A stretch of 64,000 bases of DNA, from positions 62,001 to 126,000 of the forward strand of contig CAYYOV010000001.1 in NCBI GenBank assembly GCA_964473365.1. The letters are read 5' to 3'. Shown piece after piece: positions 16,235-24,470 of the stretch. How positions within the stretch are numbered: position 1 is the first letter of the stretch; every line of letters starts with the position of its first letter. The stretch comes from 2-02-FULL-55-14 sp964473365 (GTDB taxonomy: Bacteria; Bacteroidota; Ignavibacteria; UBA10030). A program made the position numbers and the translations under genes. The notes under the pieces were generated by a model that was not told where the DNA came from, did not search any database, and worked only from the letters and a program-made list of their open reading frames with translations.

Positions 16235-18865
16235 TCAGCGGAGGAGCAACATCTTCGCAACTGACCGCTGGCCAGGCGCCACGAGGACGGTCATGTAGAC
16301 GCCGGATGGAAGGTCCTGTGCATTGAAGTCAACGCCATGTCGGCCGGGTTCGACCACCCGATCGAGCAGGCGTGCAACCTCCTGCCCCAACGCATTGTAG
16401 ACGGTCAGCCGGGCTGGTCCCCGTTCAGGTGCATCGAACGCAATATGCGTGTTTGGATTGAACGGGTTGGGGTAGTTCGGCAGCAATCGCCATGTCGTTG
16501 GCAGGTCGGCGTTCGACGGTCGATCGATGTCCGTGATGCTGGAGCCCACGGTCAGGTCGTCAAAGTACAGCGTGCCCGACCGTTCTCCCGACGCATTCTG
16601 GTAGACGAGGAAGCTCGTGAACTTGCGCGGCGAACCGTTCCCGACCGGGATCGAAGAGGTCGGGACCGTCTTCAGCTTCCATCCAGTCCAATCGATCGGT
16701 CCTGCGGAGACGGTAATGAAGTTGCTCGTCGACGTGCCGGTGTAGTAGTAGCATCCGAAACGAAGTTCGTGACCGCTCTTGTCGCCGTAGACCCAGGCGC
16801 CGAGAAGCGAGCCCCCCTCGATCGAAGGGGTCGATGAGTTATGTTCGCGGATCACACCCCCGGAGGACTGGGTGAAGCTGTAGGTGACCCTGCCGCTGCC
16901 CGACCCGGAGTGACGGATCGTGTTGTCGATCGCGAAGGCCGCTGTGACGTTGACGGTCGAACCGCTCGTGCTCGGTTGCCACCATGATCCCGTGGCGTCG
17001 AGCGTGTTGATGACGGTCCCATTGAGGATGCTGACCGGTTCGGTCGTGAACGAGACTGTCGAACCGCGATCAAGGAAGTTTCCGCTCAGGTCTCTGAGCG
17101 TCGGACGGATGATCAGACGATAGATACTGAGGGGTGAAAGCTCGGCCGTTGTACGGAACCGCACACGGGAAAATCCGACGCCTGTGGAGTACCGGATGTC
17201 CGTGACGGGCAGGGGTGCGCCCCCTTCCGTTTCAAGGCTGAACCCATCTGAAAGAGTGGCCTGGTCGATCTGTTCGGAGAAGGTGATGATGAATTCCGCC
17301 GAGCGGCTGATCGATGTTGTCCCCTCGGCCGGATAGGTCGCCGAGACCGTCGGAACCACGGTATCGCGTAGGACGGTGCGGAATGAGTATCCGTACGAGT
17401 CGCCACCCGTGCCGTCGCCATTTCCGTCGATCGGTCCTCCAAGATAGTTGTGTGCGGACGTATCGACAGACACGCGGTACTCGGTATCGAACGAGAGGTA
17501 GGATGCTGGCTGAAACTGAAGCGTGCGGCCGTTGTTCGTCCACGTGATGGTTCCAGCGACAGAGGGAGTGATCCGCAGAGCTGCGGCTGTCGATGTCGGC
17601 TCCATCCGTTGGCTGAATGTGATGGCGATGCCGGCGTCCACGTACTGGAGCCCGGCCGGAGGAGTCGAGAGTACCCGTGGCGGTGTTGGGTCGTCGTTGA
17701 TGATCTGTAGGATGAATGCCCAGTCCCAGTTCGGGCCGGGGTCGGTGTGGGAATTGCATGTTCCGAACGTGGACGGGAACCCGTTGTTGATGGCCCACTG
17801 GACCCAGGCACCGTTCTGCCACTCGCCATGACCGACCAGGTGGTTCCTATCTTTGGGAATGTTGTACTTCTCACAGAGGTACTTCACCAACTTGGCCGAC
17901 GCGAGGTACATCTCGGGAGTGAACCATGCTGGATTCGAAGCGAATCCTTCGTGTTCGATTCCGATCGAATACGTATTCAGGCAGACCGCATGCCATGCGT
18001 AGTACTGTTCTTCGACCATTTGAGCAACATCCCCGGCGGGATAGTCGGAGGGGCTGTCTTGCAGGCCGTTGATACAATAGTGGATGCTCACCGTACGGCC
18101 GTCGCTCAGCGTTTGGAAATACGACAGGACCGACGCGTAGTATCCTTCCATGTCATGGAAGACCACGAACTGCTTGCCATTCCCCGTCGTATAGTAGTAT
18201 CCCGCCTTGCCCGGGATCCAACGTGCATCCGGGTAGTCAGGAGTCCCTTTGGTCTTGAGCGCCTCCGGCGATGGCGCGGCTTCGACGGCCAACTGGCGGA
18301 CGCGTTGCCGCACCGCACTCAGCTCCACCGGTTGTGCCGGAACGGAGATCGCCTCGCTCTGGATCCCCCGCGACAGGCGAGTGAGTACCTCGTAGGCGTG
18401 CCCGAGGGCGAGGTCAGGTTGGCGAATGCCCGTGTACGCAGCGATCGCATCGGCCCAATCTCCGAGCGATGGCATGATCGGTTCGGGTGTCCGTGAATTT
18501 GCTCTCCTCAGCGACGCGAGATACGCAGCGGCCCCGCGGATATTTTGCACCGGGTCGCGCTTGAGGACATCAGGTTCTTCGCCGATCAGGTCCGCCGCCC
18601 TGCGGAGCGAGTGCCCGAAGAGGTCGTTGTCCCAAAGCGCCATGACGCCGTACGGCCGCGGCATCCCCATGCACGAGGCGGTATCGCCCTCGGCCCACGT
18701 CAGGTGTTGACCACGGGTTTGTGAGAACGAGATGGCCTTGAGAAGAGGGGAGGGGACGCTGAATTCAGCGGCTGCTTGATCGAATGCGCGATCGAGGAGC
18801 GATCGGTCTTGTGCCAATGCAGAGCTGCACAGCGATGCAACGACGACGAGGATCGGGAGTCTCAT
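16235..18865 (-). CDS. T9SS-exported N-acetylmuramoyl-L-alanine amidase (Amidase_2/PGRP type) with degenerate lysozyme-like domain
   Basis: An 876-residue protein starting at ATG 18865 with a signal peptide ending near Ala18. Order: a lysozyme-like region (about 25-125) in which the catalytic Glu of transglycosylases appears as Gln49 (SFSQTR); Amidase_2/PGRP domain (225-385) with zinc ligands His237 (VFHDMEG) and His373 (NSHTDPGPNWDW); two Ig-like Big_5 domains (about 393-500 and 510-615, each with the FSxxM/FSEQI and YRVSVD/YRLIIR pattern); a carbohydrate-binding-like beta domain (640-770); and a T9SS sorting tail (LLPNYPNPFNPNT to the terminal LLLR). It should cleave the MurNAc-L-Ala bond outside the cell or at the surface. 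Convergent with feoB, with a shared terminator between them. Confidence 0.9.
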   Translation of the reverse strand: MRLPILVVVASLCSSALAQDRSLLDRAFDQAAAEFSVPSPLLKAISFSQTRGQHLTWAEGDTASCMGMPRPYGVMALWDNDLFGHSLRRAADLIGEEPDVLKRDPVQNIRGAAAYLASLRRANSRTPEPIMPSLGDWADAIAAYTGIRQPDLALGHAYEVLTRLSRGIQSEAISVPAQPVELSAVRQRVRQLAVEAAPSPEALKTKGTPDYPDARWIPGKAGYYYTTGNGKQFVVFHDMEGYYASVLSYFQTLSDGRTVSIHYCINGLQDSPSDYPAGDVAQMVEEQYYAWHAVCLNTYSIGIEHEGFASNPAWFTPEMYLASAKLVKYLCEKYNIPKDRNHLVGHGEWQNGAWVQWAINNGFPSTFGTCNSHTDPGPNWDWAFILQIINDDPTPPRVLSTPPAGLQYVDAGIAITFSQRMEPTSTAAALRITPSVAGTITWTNNGRTLQFQPASYLSFDTEYRVSVDTSAHNYLGGPIDGNGDGTGGDSYGYSFRTVLRDTVVPTVSATYPAEGTTSISRSAEFIITFSEQIDQATLSDGFSLETEGGAPLPVTDIRYSTGVGFSRVRFRTTAELSPLSIYRLIIRPTLRDLSGNFLDRGSTVSFTTEPVSILNGTVINTLDATGSWWQPSTSGSTVNVTAAFAIDNTIRHSGSGSGRVTYSFTQSSGGVIREHNSSTPSIEGGSLLGAWVYGDKSGHELRFGCYYYTGTSTSNFITVSAGPIDWTGWKLKTVPTSSIPVGNGSPRKFTSFLVYQNASGERSGTLYFDDLTVGSSITDIDRPSNADLPTTWRLLPNYPNPFNPNTHIAFDAPERGPARLTVYNALGQEVARLLDRVVEPGRHGVDFNAQDLPSGVYMTVLVAPGQRSVAKMLLLR

Positions 18866-19031
18866 GCGTGGATCATNNNNNNNNNNNNNNNNNNNNNNNN
18901 NNNNNNNNNNNNNNNNNNNNNNNNNNNNNNNNNNNNNNNNNNNNNNNNNNNNNNNNNNNNNNNNNNNNNNNNNNNNGAGCTGCACAGCGATGCAACGACG
19001 ACGAGGATCGGGAGTCTCATGCGTGGATCAT
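18822..19031. repeat. 55-bp identical flanks around the 100-N gap, probable assembly artefact
   Basis: Bases 18822-18876 and 18977-19031 are identical over all 55 positions, directly on each side of the N run. This is what results when two contigs that share a k-mer-length end are joined with a fixed-size gap instead of being merged. The real locus probably contains one copy and no gap, leaving about 105 nt between the two amidase genes. Confidence 0.85.
18877..18976. other. Assembly gap (100 N), probably not real
   Basis: One hundred Ns just upstream of the start codon of the Amidase_2 gene. Because the flanks are the same 55-bp sequence, the gap probably has no missing content. Reading frames that cross it (for example an N-terminal extension of the amidase) are artefacts. 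Confidence 0.85.
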
Positions 19032-19125
19032 CGGAATACGAGAGTTACTGCGGGGAAGCGAAGACGCATGAGACAATGCTTCTCCGTCGCGTCCTGGCGC
19101 CTTTGCGGTGAAACAATCCTGAGCA

Positions 19126-20760
19126 TCACTTGATCAGCATCACCTTGATCGCCGAACGAAGTTCCGTCGTCCGCAGCTCACACAGGTAGATCCCCGACGG
19201 CAGCTGGCCGGCGTCGAAGCGAACCGTGCGTTGTCCGGGCTGCAGTTCTCCCTCGAGTAAGCGTGCCACCTCACGTCCGGCGGCGTCGTACACCACCAGC
19301 CTGCCCGAGGTTGGCTGAGGAATGTCGATGACGATGGACGTGGAGGGATTGAAGGGATTGGGGAAGTTCTGGCGGAGACCGAACGTCACGGGGGCAGTCG
19401 ATGATCCGTCTTCTACAGAGGTTGTCCCAGCTGTACGGAAGGAGATGACGAGCGGGTTCGGAACGCCCGTGTTGTTCGCGTCGAGCCTCATACCGCCGGC
19501 CGAGCGGGCGGTGGTGTCGATCGTCCACGTGTAGATCGTGCCGCTCAAAAGCGACCCGGTCGGGTCGAACAACATGGTCGTGTTCCCGTTTGTCCAATAG
19601 AAATTTCCGGGGATCGACGGCGTCAGGCTGAAGGCACGTCGCACCGAGGTCGTGTCCATCGCCCGCGAGAATGTGACACCGAGGACGCTGGTGACCGGAT
19701 AGGATGTATCGCTGCTCTTCGGACTTGTCAGGACGACGAACGCCGCGACGTTGCTGTAGATCGTTCGATCGAGAAACGAGGGAGTCGCGGCTGCAACGGT
19801 AACCTGGGCGGAGTCGGTTCCGTACCCGGGATTTTCGAAGCGGACCCAATGCGTGCCTGGCGCCACCGAGTCGAACATGAAGAAGCCGTTCTGCCAGCTG
19901 TCACCGACGGAGAGCTGTCCGGTCGTGAGCAACCGCACGCGTGCTCCGTTCATCGGCTTCTTCGTTTCGTTGTCGGTCACGATCCCCGCGATGAGGCCTA
20001 CTGCATCGGACGGCGCCCCCGTCAACGCCTGGAACGACTGACAGAGGGCGTACGCTTCCATTTCCCGGTAGCCTTGGTTCATCAGCCGTCGGGTCTCGGG
20101 ATTGAAGTCGTGGAAAGAACCCTCGGACAGTTCTCCCGGCATGAGTAATCCGCGGAGGACGCCAAGACTGAAGCCACCAGTGGCGCCGCCGTAGAAGGTC
20201 CAATCAAGGAACGGACCTTGCACTACGTTCGTCCGGATGAAGGACTTGATCCGCGGCCCGATGATCTGGGCCATTGTCCACGATTCCGGCAACTCCGGGA
20301 TACCGAGACCGTTGCCGGTGCTCGCCGCTGGGTCGGTCAACGAGCGCTTCTCCCGAACGAGGACCAGCGTGTTGTTCGTCCCGGTGTTGGTGCCGCCCGT
20401 GGCGTTGCTATGGATCGAGTGGAACCAATCCACATTGTTGGAGTTCGCAAACGCCACTCGTGCCGCCAGGCTTGGTTCATCGGCATCGTTGGGATAGGTA
20501 TTCGTGTTTCGGGTGAGGAGCACCACCGCGCCGCGGGCTTCCAGGAGCGGCTTGAGAAAGTTGGCCTTCTGCCAGTTGCTTTCCGATTCGTAGAAATCGA
20601 TGGTCCCATTGCCGTCAATATCGAGTGGACGGTCATTACTTCCGCTGCCCCCGTGTCCCGGATCGATGCAGATTTTCATCCCGGAAAGCCCTTGGGCCTG
20701 CGAAAACGAGATTCCCAAGGCCAAACAACCAGTAATGAGAACTATCTTCTGTTTTCTCAC
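19126..20760 (-). CDS. T9SS-exported N-acetylmuramoyl-L-alanine amidase (Amidase_3 type)
   Basis: A 544-residue protein with a signal peptide (LITGCLALGISFSQAQ). The Amidase_3 domain (about 28-250) shows the zinc-binding His36 in CIDPGHGG, acidic candidates Glu58/Glu60 and His117 in FHSIHSNA. Next comes a carboxypeptidase-regulatory-like fold (about 258-335, GLIAGIVTDNETKKPMNGARVRL), then a Big_5 Ig-like domain (about 340-445) and the T9SS tail (LRQNFPNPFNPST to the final VMLIK). It should hydrolyse the MurNAc-L-Ala amide bond, by a fold unrelated to the neighbouring Amidase_2 enzyme. Its start codon overlaps the stop of the TolB-like gene by 4 nt, and the Amidase_2 gene follows, so the three form one operon. 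Confidence 0.9.
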   Translation of the reverse strand: MRKQKIVLITGCLALGISFSQAQGLSGMKICIDPGHGGSGSNDRPLDIDGNGTIDFYESESNWQKANFLKPLLEARGAVVLLTRNTNTYPNDADEPSLAARVAFANSNNVDWFHSIHSNATGGTNTGTNNTLVLVREKRSLTDPAASTGNGLGIPELPESWTMAQIIGPRIKSFIRTNVVQGPFLDWTFYGGATGGFSLGVLRGLLMPGELSEGSFHDFNPETRRLMNQGYREMEAYALCQSFQALTGAPSDAVGLIAGIVTDNETKKPMNGARVRLLTTGQLSVGDSWQNGFFMFDSVAPGTHWVRFENPGYGTDSAQVTVAAATPSFLDRTIYSNVAAFVVLTSPKSSDTSYPVTSVLGVTFSRAMDTTSVRRAFSLTPSIPGNFYWTNGNTTMLFDPTGSLLSGTIYTWTIDTTARSAGGMRLDANNTGVPNPLVISFRTAGTTSVEDGSSTAPVTFGLRQNFPNPFNPSTSIVIDIPQPTSGRLVVYDAAGREVARLLEGELQPGQRTVRFDAGQLPSGIYLCELRTTELRSAIKVMLIK

Positions 20761-21665
20761 CGCTGGACCTCATACGTCATGAGCAACACCTTCCCATCCA
20801 GCGTGTGGCAGACGATTTTGTTTTCAGTCGGTGAGCACGAAGGGTAGAGTTCTACGGTCTCGGCAGTAGACGTCAGCGCGATCTTCCCCGATCCGTCGGC
20901 ACGGATTGCGTACAGCTCCGATCCCGTGACGGCGTGGCCGTCGTTGACCTCGTCGAACGTGACAATCCATTGTCCATCCCGCGACCAGGTCGGACCATCA
21001 AGGCCGCCAAGGTTGGCCAGTACGCGGCCGTCAAGGTCGGAGACGAACGCTCCGCGGTCCATGTCATACGCCATGAGCCGTTTCCCGTCGGGTGAGAGTG
21101 ACGGCCAGATATAGCTGCCGCCATTCATTGGGTCGAGTTGTTTCCGCGTACCGTTGACGACAAGTTGGATCTTGCCGTTGTCGATGCCGAGGAGGACCGC
21201 TCGTCCCTTTGATGGCGCCGGGTTGAAGACGGCGCCGGATTGAATGAATGCCGGACTGTTCGCGTCGAAGACCGGAGTCGAGAGCGATCGTGCCGACCCG
21301 AGGACCGTTGCCTTCCCGGTCGCGAGCGTCAAGGTGACGACCTCTTGTCTGCGGTCACGCCATGAGCGGCCGGCCACTGTTCGGCGGTATGCGATGGTAC
21401 GGCCGTCGGCGCTGAGGGCGAATTGATATCCTGCTCCGGCATCGGAAGTGATCTGCCGCGACGAGCCGCTCGCTATGACATATTCCCAAATACCGTCGTA
21501 GGCGAGGGTTGTATACAGTATCCTTTTTCCGTCGGCAGAGAAGCGGGCAAATCCCCAGCGGTGGTCATTCAGAGGCAGGGTTTGAACCGAGAGGATGCGA
21601 GGCTGGGCGGATGCAACGACCCCAAGCAACGCGACGGCGAACATGAAACGGAATGCTCGATGCAT
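20757..21665 (-). CDS. Exported TolB-like beta-propeller (PD40 repeats)
   Basis: A 302-residue protein. The start at ATG 21665 is chosen because AAGGAG lies 7 nt upstream and the protein then opens with a signal peptide (MHRAFRFMFAVALLGVVASAQ). The body has repeated WD40-like/PD40 blades such as FARFSADGKRILYTT, FALSADGRTIAYRR, PSLSPDGKRLMAYD and PTWSRDGQWIVTFD. These bind proteins or peptides in TolB-type propellers. No T9SS tail, so it probably stays in the periplasm. Translationally coupled to the Amidase_3 gene downstream. Specific role unknown. Confidence 0.8.
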   Translation of the reverse strand: MHRAFRFMFAVALLGVVASAQPRILSVQTLPLNDHRWGFARFSADGKRILYTTLAYDGIWEYVIASGSSRQITSDAGAGYQFALSADGRTIAYRRTVAGRSWRDRRQEVVTLTLATGKATVLGSARSLSTPVFDANSPAFIQSGAVFNPAPSKGRAVLLGIDNGKIQLVVNGTRKQLDPMNGGSYIWPSLSPDGKRLMAYDMDRGAFVSDLDGRVLANLGGLDGPTWSRDGQWIVTFDEVNDGHAVTGSELYAIRADGSGKIALTSTAETVELYPSCSPTENKIVCHTLDGKVLLMTYEVQR

Positions 21666-21782
21666 ATCAGTCTCCTTAATGGATAACTTAGATAGAAGTG
21701 CTTGGAAGGGCAAGCCGTCGTGTGATCGAGGTCAACCAGAGTGGTCTCGATCTCCACATGAGGGAAATACCTCAGAGAATGC

Positions 21783-21811
21783 TTGACTCACATGGCGGTG
21801 ATTGCTAGATT
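21783..21811 (+). promoter_or_regulatory. Predicted sigma70-like promoter for the FG-GAP protein gene
   Basis: TTGACT at 21783-21788 and TAGATT at 21806-21811, with 17-nt spacing, in the 257-nt divergent intergenic region. The predicted leader is about 105 nt before the ATG at 21923. It is one of the best matches to a canonical promoter in the window. Confidence 0.55.
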
Positions 21812-21922
21812 CTATCACATCCCGCAATTAACTCCGAGGCATTTCTCGGGCGCACCGGTCGGCCAGTGGTCCGCCGGGTGTGTGCGTATTTCATTCCTTA
21901 CCACAACTCAGGAGACCCACTG

Positions 21923-23740
21923 ATGAGAAAGTTGGCAACGATTGCATTGCTGTCGTTGATGGCGATGGCGCTATACGGCCAGTCGGCGTCCGTATCAAGG
22001 GCGTTCAACTACGCTACGACGGACACCCTGCAGAGGGGTATCAATAGCATCCGTGGTTCGGCTGTCGGAAATGACATCGACGGCGACGGCAAGAAGGAGA
22101 TTGCCGTCACGAACTACCTCTACAACGGCTTCGTGCACGTGTTCGAAGTGTCGGGCACAGATTCACTGAAGCTGGTGTGGACCTCGCCGTACTATGCGTC
22201 GGGTGGCGGTTCCACGCCGCGGTTTGTGATGTTCGGCGACCTCGACAAGGACGGGAAGGGTGAGGTCATCTATCAGCTGAACACCCAGGGGATCCTGATC
22301 TTCGAATGGGATGGCGTGGTCGGAAGCGACAATTACGGCACTTCCTATTCCGCCAAGATCGGCACACCGACGCTCCTGAACGCCACTGGCAACGCCGAGT
22401 ACTTTGACATCTCCGATGTCGACAACGACGGTCAGCCGGAGCTTCTGGTCGCGTACAACGCCAGCTCGAACGCGACCGACGCCTACTACATCATCAGCGC
22501 CGTCGGCGATTATGCGACGAACGACCCGGGTTTCTCCACGTTCACCGTTGAAAAGCAGTGGGTCCGCACGGACCTCGTGAAATGGGCGGTTTCGGGCGGC
22601 AGCCCGATGATCCTGATCGCGGCCCAGCTCGATGGCACGGGCATGAAGGAAATGCTCCTGCACAACTGGAACAACAAGAACATCGTGCCGGTCCGGACGG
22701 TGGGAGCGAACACGTACGAGCTTTCCGACACAACCAACAATCGCCAGAACTTCCGCTTTGGCCTTGCCAACGACGACGTCGCTCTGATGGGCGCGGTTGC
22801 GTATGACATCGACAAGGACGGCCGGCAAGAAGTCTACTTCCCGACCTACCCGACTCCGGCTGCCGGACCGCACGGAGGCTGGCTCCATATGCTTTCGTAT
22901 GCCGGCGGTGAGAGCCTGACCGAGATCGATTCCGCAAAGGGTACGATCATCGATTTCTCCTCGGTGACCGGTCGGACGGATCAATTCGGCGTCGGTTACG
23001 GTGATATCGATGGCGATGGAAAGCCGAACATCTATGTCGGTGGAGCCTATCCCTACAATATCTCCTCGGCGGAATTCCAGGGTGGCGACAAGAGAAATCC
23101 GGCCAACTGGACGATCAGCACGATCTATGCGGGTGAGCCGACGATCTACTCGACCATCCGTTACCGCGATTCGCTTGGCGTGAAGGACACTACCTACACG
23201 ATCAACACGGGCTTCGTGTCAAAGTTGTATGCACGCCATACGGACCTTGATGGCGACGGCAAGGAAGACCTTGTGCTGCCGTACCAATCGGCGAACGATT
23301 CCATCACGATTCAAAACATGACGTGGAACACCGACTCCTTGAAGTTCGTGACCGTGCTGTCGAAGATCCTCAACCCGAAGCGTTGGTCGCTCCGCGTCAT
23401 CGAGGGCTCGGCTACGACGACGGGCGTCGAGGTGCAGGAATGGACGATGATCACGCCCGAGGATTATGTGCTCGAGCAGAACTATCCGAATCCGTTCAAT
23501 CCGAGCACCACGATCCGGTTCAGCCTGCCGGTCCGCGAGCGCGTGTCGCTCAAGATCTATGACATGACGGGCCGTGAAGTGCGGACGCTGTTGAACAGCG
23601 AAGAACGTCCTGTCGGTGCCAGCGAAGTAGTGTGGGACGGACGTAATAGCGCCGGCCAGACCGTCGCCAGCGGCGTCTACTTCTACACGCTCTCGTGGGG
23701 CAACTTCTTCAAGACGAACAAGATGACCCTCGTCAAGTAA
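21923..23740 (+). CDS. T9SS-exported FG-GAP/VCBS beta-propeller with calcium-binding repeats
   Basis: A 605-residue protein. The start at 21923 has AGGAG 9 nt upstream and opens with a signal peptide (LATIALLSLMAMALYGQ). At least six DxDxDG loops are visible: DIDGDGKKEI, DLDKDGKGEV, DVDNDGQPEL, DIDKDGRQEV, DIDGDGKPNI and DLDGDGKEDL. These are the calcium sites of FG-GAP/VCBS propeller blades, as in integrin-alpha-like folds. The T9SS tail (LEQNYPNPFNPST, then DMTGREVRTLLN, SGVYFYTL and MTLVK) closes the protein. Probably a surface or secreted adhesin-like protein. Monocistronic, with a promoter upstream and a strong terminator downstream. Confidence 0.85.
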   Translation: MRKLATIALLSLMAMALYGQSASVSRAFNYATTDTLQRGINSIRGSAVGNDIDGDGKKEIAVTNYLYNGFVHVFEVSGTDSLKLVWTSPYYASGGGSTPRFVMFGDLDKDGKGEVIYQLNTQGILIFEWDGVVGSDNYGTSYSAKIGTPTLLNATGNAEYFDISDVDNDGQPELLVAYNASSNATDAYYIISAVGDYATNDPGFSTFTVEKQWVRTDLVKWAVSGGSPMILIAAQLDGTGMKEMLLHNWNNKNIVPVRTVGANTYELSDTTNNRQNFRFGLANDDVALMGAVAYDIDKDGRQEVYFPTYPTPAAGPHGGWLHMLSYAGGESLTEIDSAKGTIIDFSSVTGRTDQFGVGYGDIDGDGKPNIYVGGAYPYNISSAEFQGGDKRNPANWTISTIYAGEPTIYSTIRYRDSLGVKDTTYTINTGFVSKLYARHTDLDGDGKEDLVLPYQSANDSITIQNMTWNTDSLKFVTVLSKILNPKRWSLRVIEGSATTTGVEVQEWTMITPEDYVLEQNYPNPFNPSTTIRFSLPVRERVSLKIYDMTGREVRTLLNSEERPVGASEVVWDGRNSAGQTVASGVYFYTLSWGNFFKTNKMTLVK

Positions 23741-23767
23741 GCACGGGGGTTGAATCAGCGTCAAGCT

Positions 23768-23817
23768 AAGGGCCGCTCCCGAACAGGGGGCGGCCCTTCG
23801 TGCTTTTTGTCCTTTTT
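23768..23817 (+). terminator. Strong rho-independent terminator
   Basis: A 13-bp stem (AAGGGCCGCTCCC at 23768-23780 with GGGGGCGGCCCTT at 23786-23798, one G-T pair) has a 5-nt loop. It is followed by CGTGCTTTTTGTCCTTTTTT. It closes the FG-GAP gene transcript. Confidence 0.85.
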
Positions 23818-23851
23818 TGTCGCTAGTTGGTAGTGCCAGCCTGGAGCGATC

Positions 23852-24466
23852 ATGCGCTTGCCCCTTCGAATGCTCATCGCCGCCCTCATCCTCGGGACGT
23901 CGATCTCTGCGGCTCAAACGGAAGAACCCCTCGTGAATCTTCGGGAGATCATCCCCGACATTGTCCTCGACCTCCGCTATGCGGGGCTCGACAATTTCCT
24001 TCACCAGAAGCTCTACACGGTCCCCGAATGCTATGTGGCTTTGAGCGCGGCACGCCGGCTCGTCGTCGTCCAAGATTCGTTGCGGCGCCGCGGACTGGGA
24101 CTCAAGATCTTTGACGCGTATCGGCCCCGCTCCGTGCAGTTCATGATGTGGGAGATCCTCCCCGATCCAACGTACGTCGCCAACCCCGTGAGCGGATCGG
24201 GCCATAATCGCGGCGGGGCCATCGATCTGACGTTGGTTGACCTCGGAACGGGCGTGGAACTTGAGATGCCGACCGCATTCGATCATTTCGGGCCGGAGGC
24301 CTGGCATGACTATGCAGCCCTCCCAGCCCCAGTCATCGCCAACCGCGAGCTGCTCCGGACAATGATGGAGGAGGTTGGAGGCTTCCAGAGCTACTCGGCG
24401 GAGTGGTGGCATTACAGCCTGCAACAGGCAAATGTGTTCCCGCTCCTCGACTTTCAATTGCGGTGA
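23852..24466 (+). CDS. Exported D-alanyl-D-alanine dipeptidase (VanX/DdpX, peptidase M15D)
   Basis: A 204-residue protein with a signal peptide (LIAALILGTSISAAQ). M15D motifs are complete: DAYRPRSVQ (88-96, the transition-state Arg), SGSGHNRGGAIDLTL (114-128, zinc ligands His118 and Asp125) and SAEWWHYSL (182-190, catalytic Glu184 and zinc ligand His187). It hydrolyses D-Ala-D-Ala dipeptide. With an export signal and no van genes nearby, a role in recycling or scavenging peptidoglycan D-Ala-D-Ala is more likely than vancomycin resistance. It lies 4 nt upstream of the next gene, so they are co-transcribed. Confidence 0.92.
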   Translation: MRLPLRMLIAALILGTSISAAQTEEPLVNLREIIPDIVLDLRYAGLDNFLHQKLYTVPECYVALSAARRLVVVQDSLRRRGLGLKIFDAYRPRSVQFMMWEILPDPTYVANPVSGSGHNRGGAIDLTLVDLGTGVELEMPTAFDHFGPEAWHDYAALPAPVIANRELLRTMMEEVGGFQSYSAEWWHYSLQQANVFPLLDFQLR

Positions 24467-24470
24467 TGCG

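Noticed and set aside
18776..19133. ORFs crossing the first N gap
   Set aside because: They exist only because Ns are read as open codons; the gap appears artificial.
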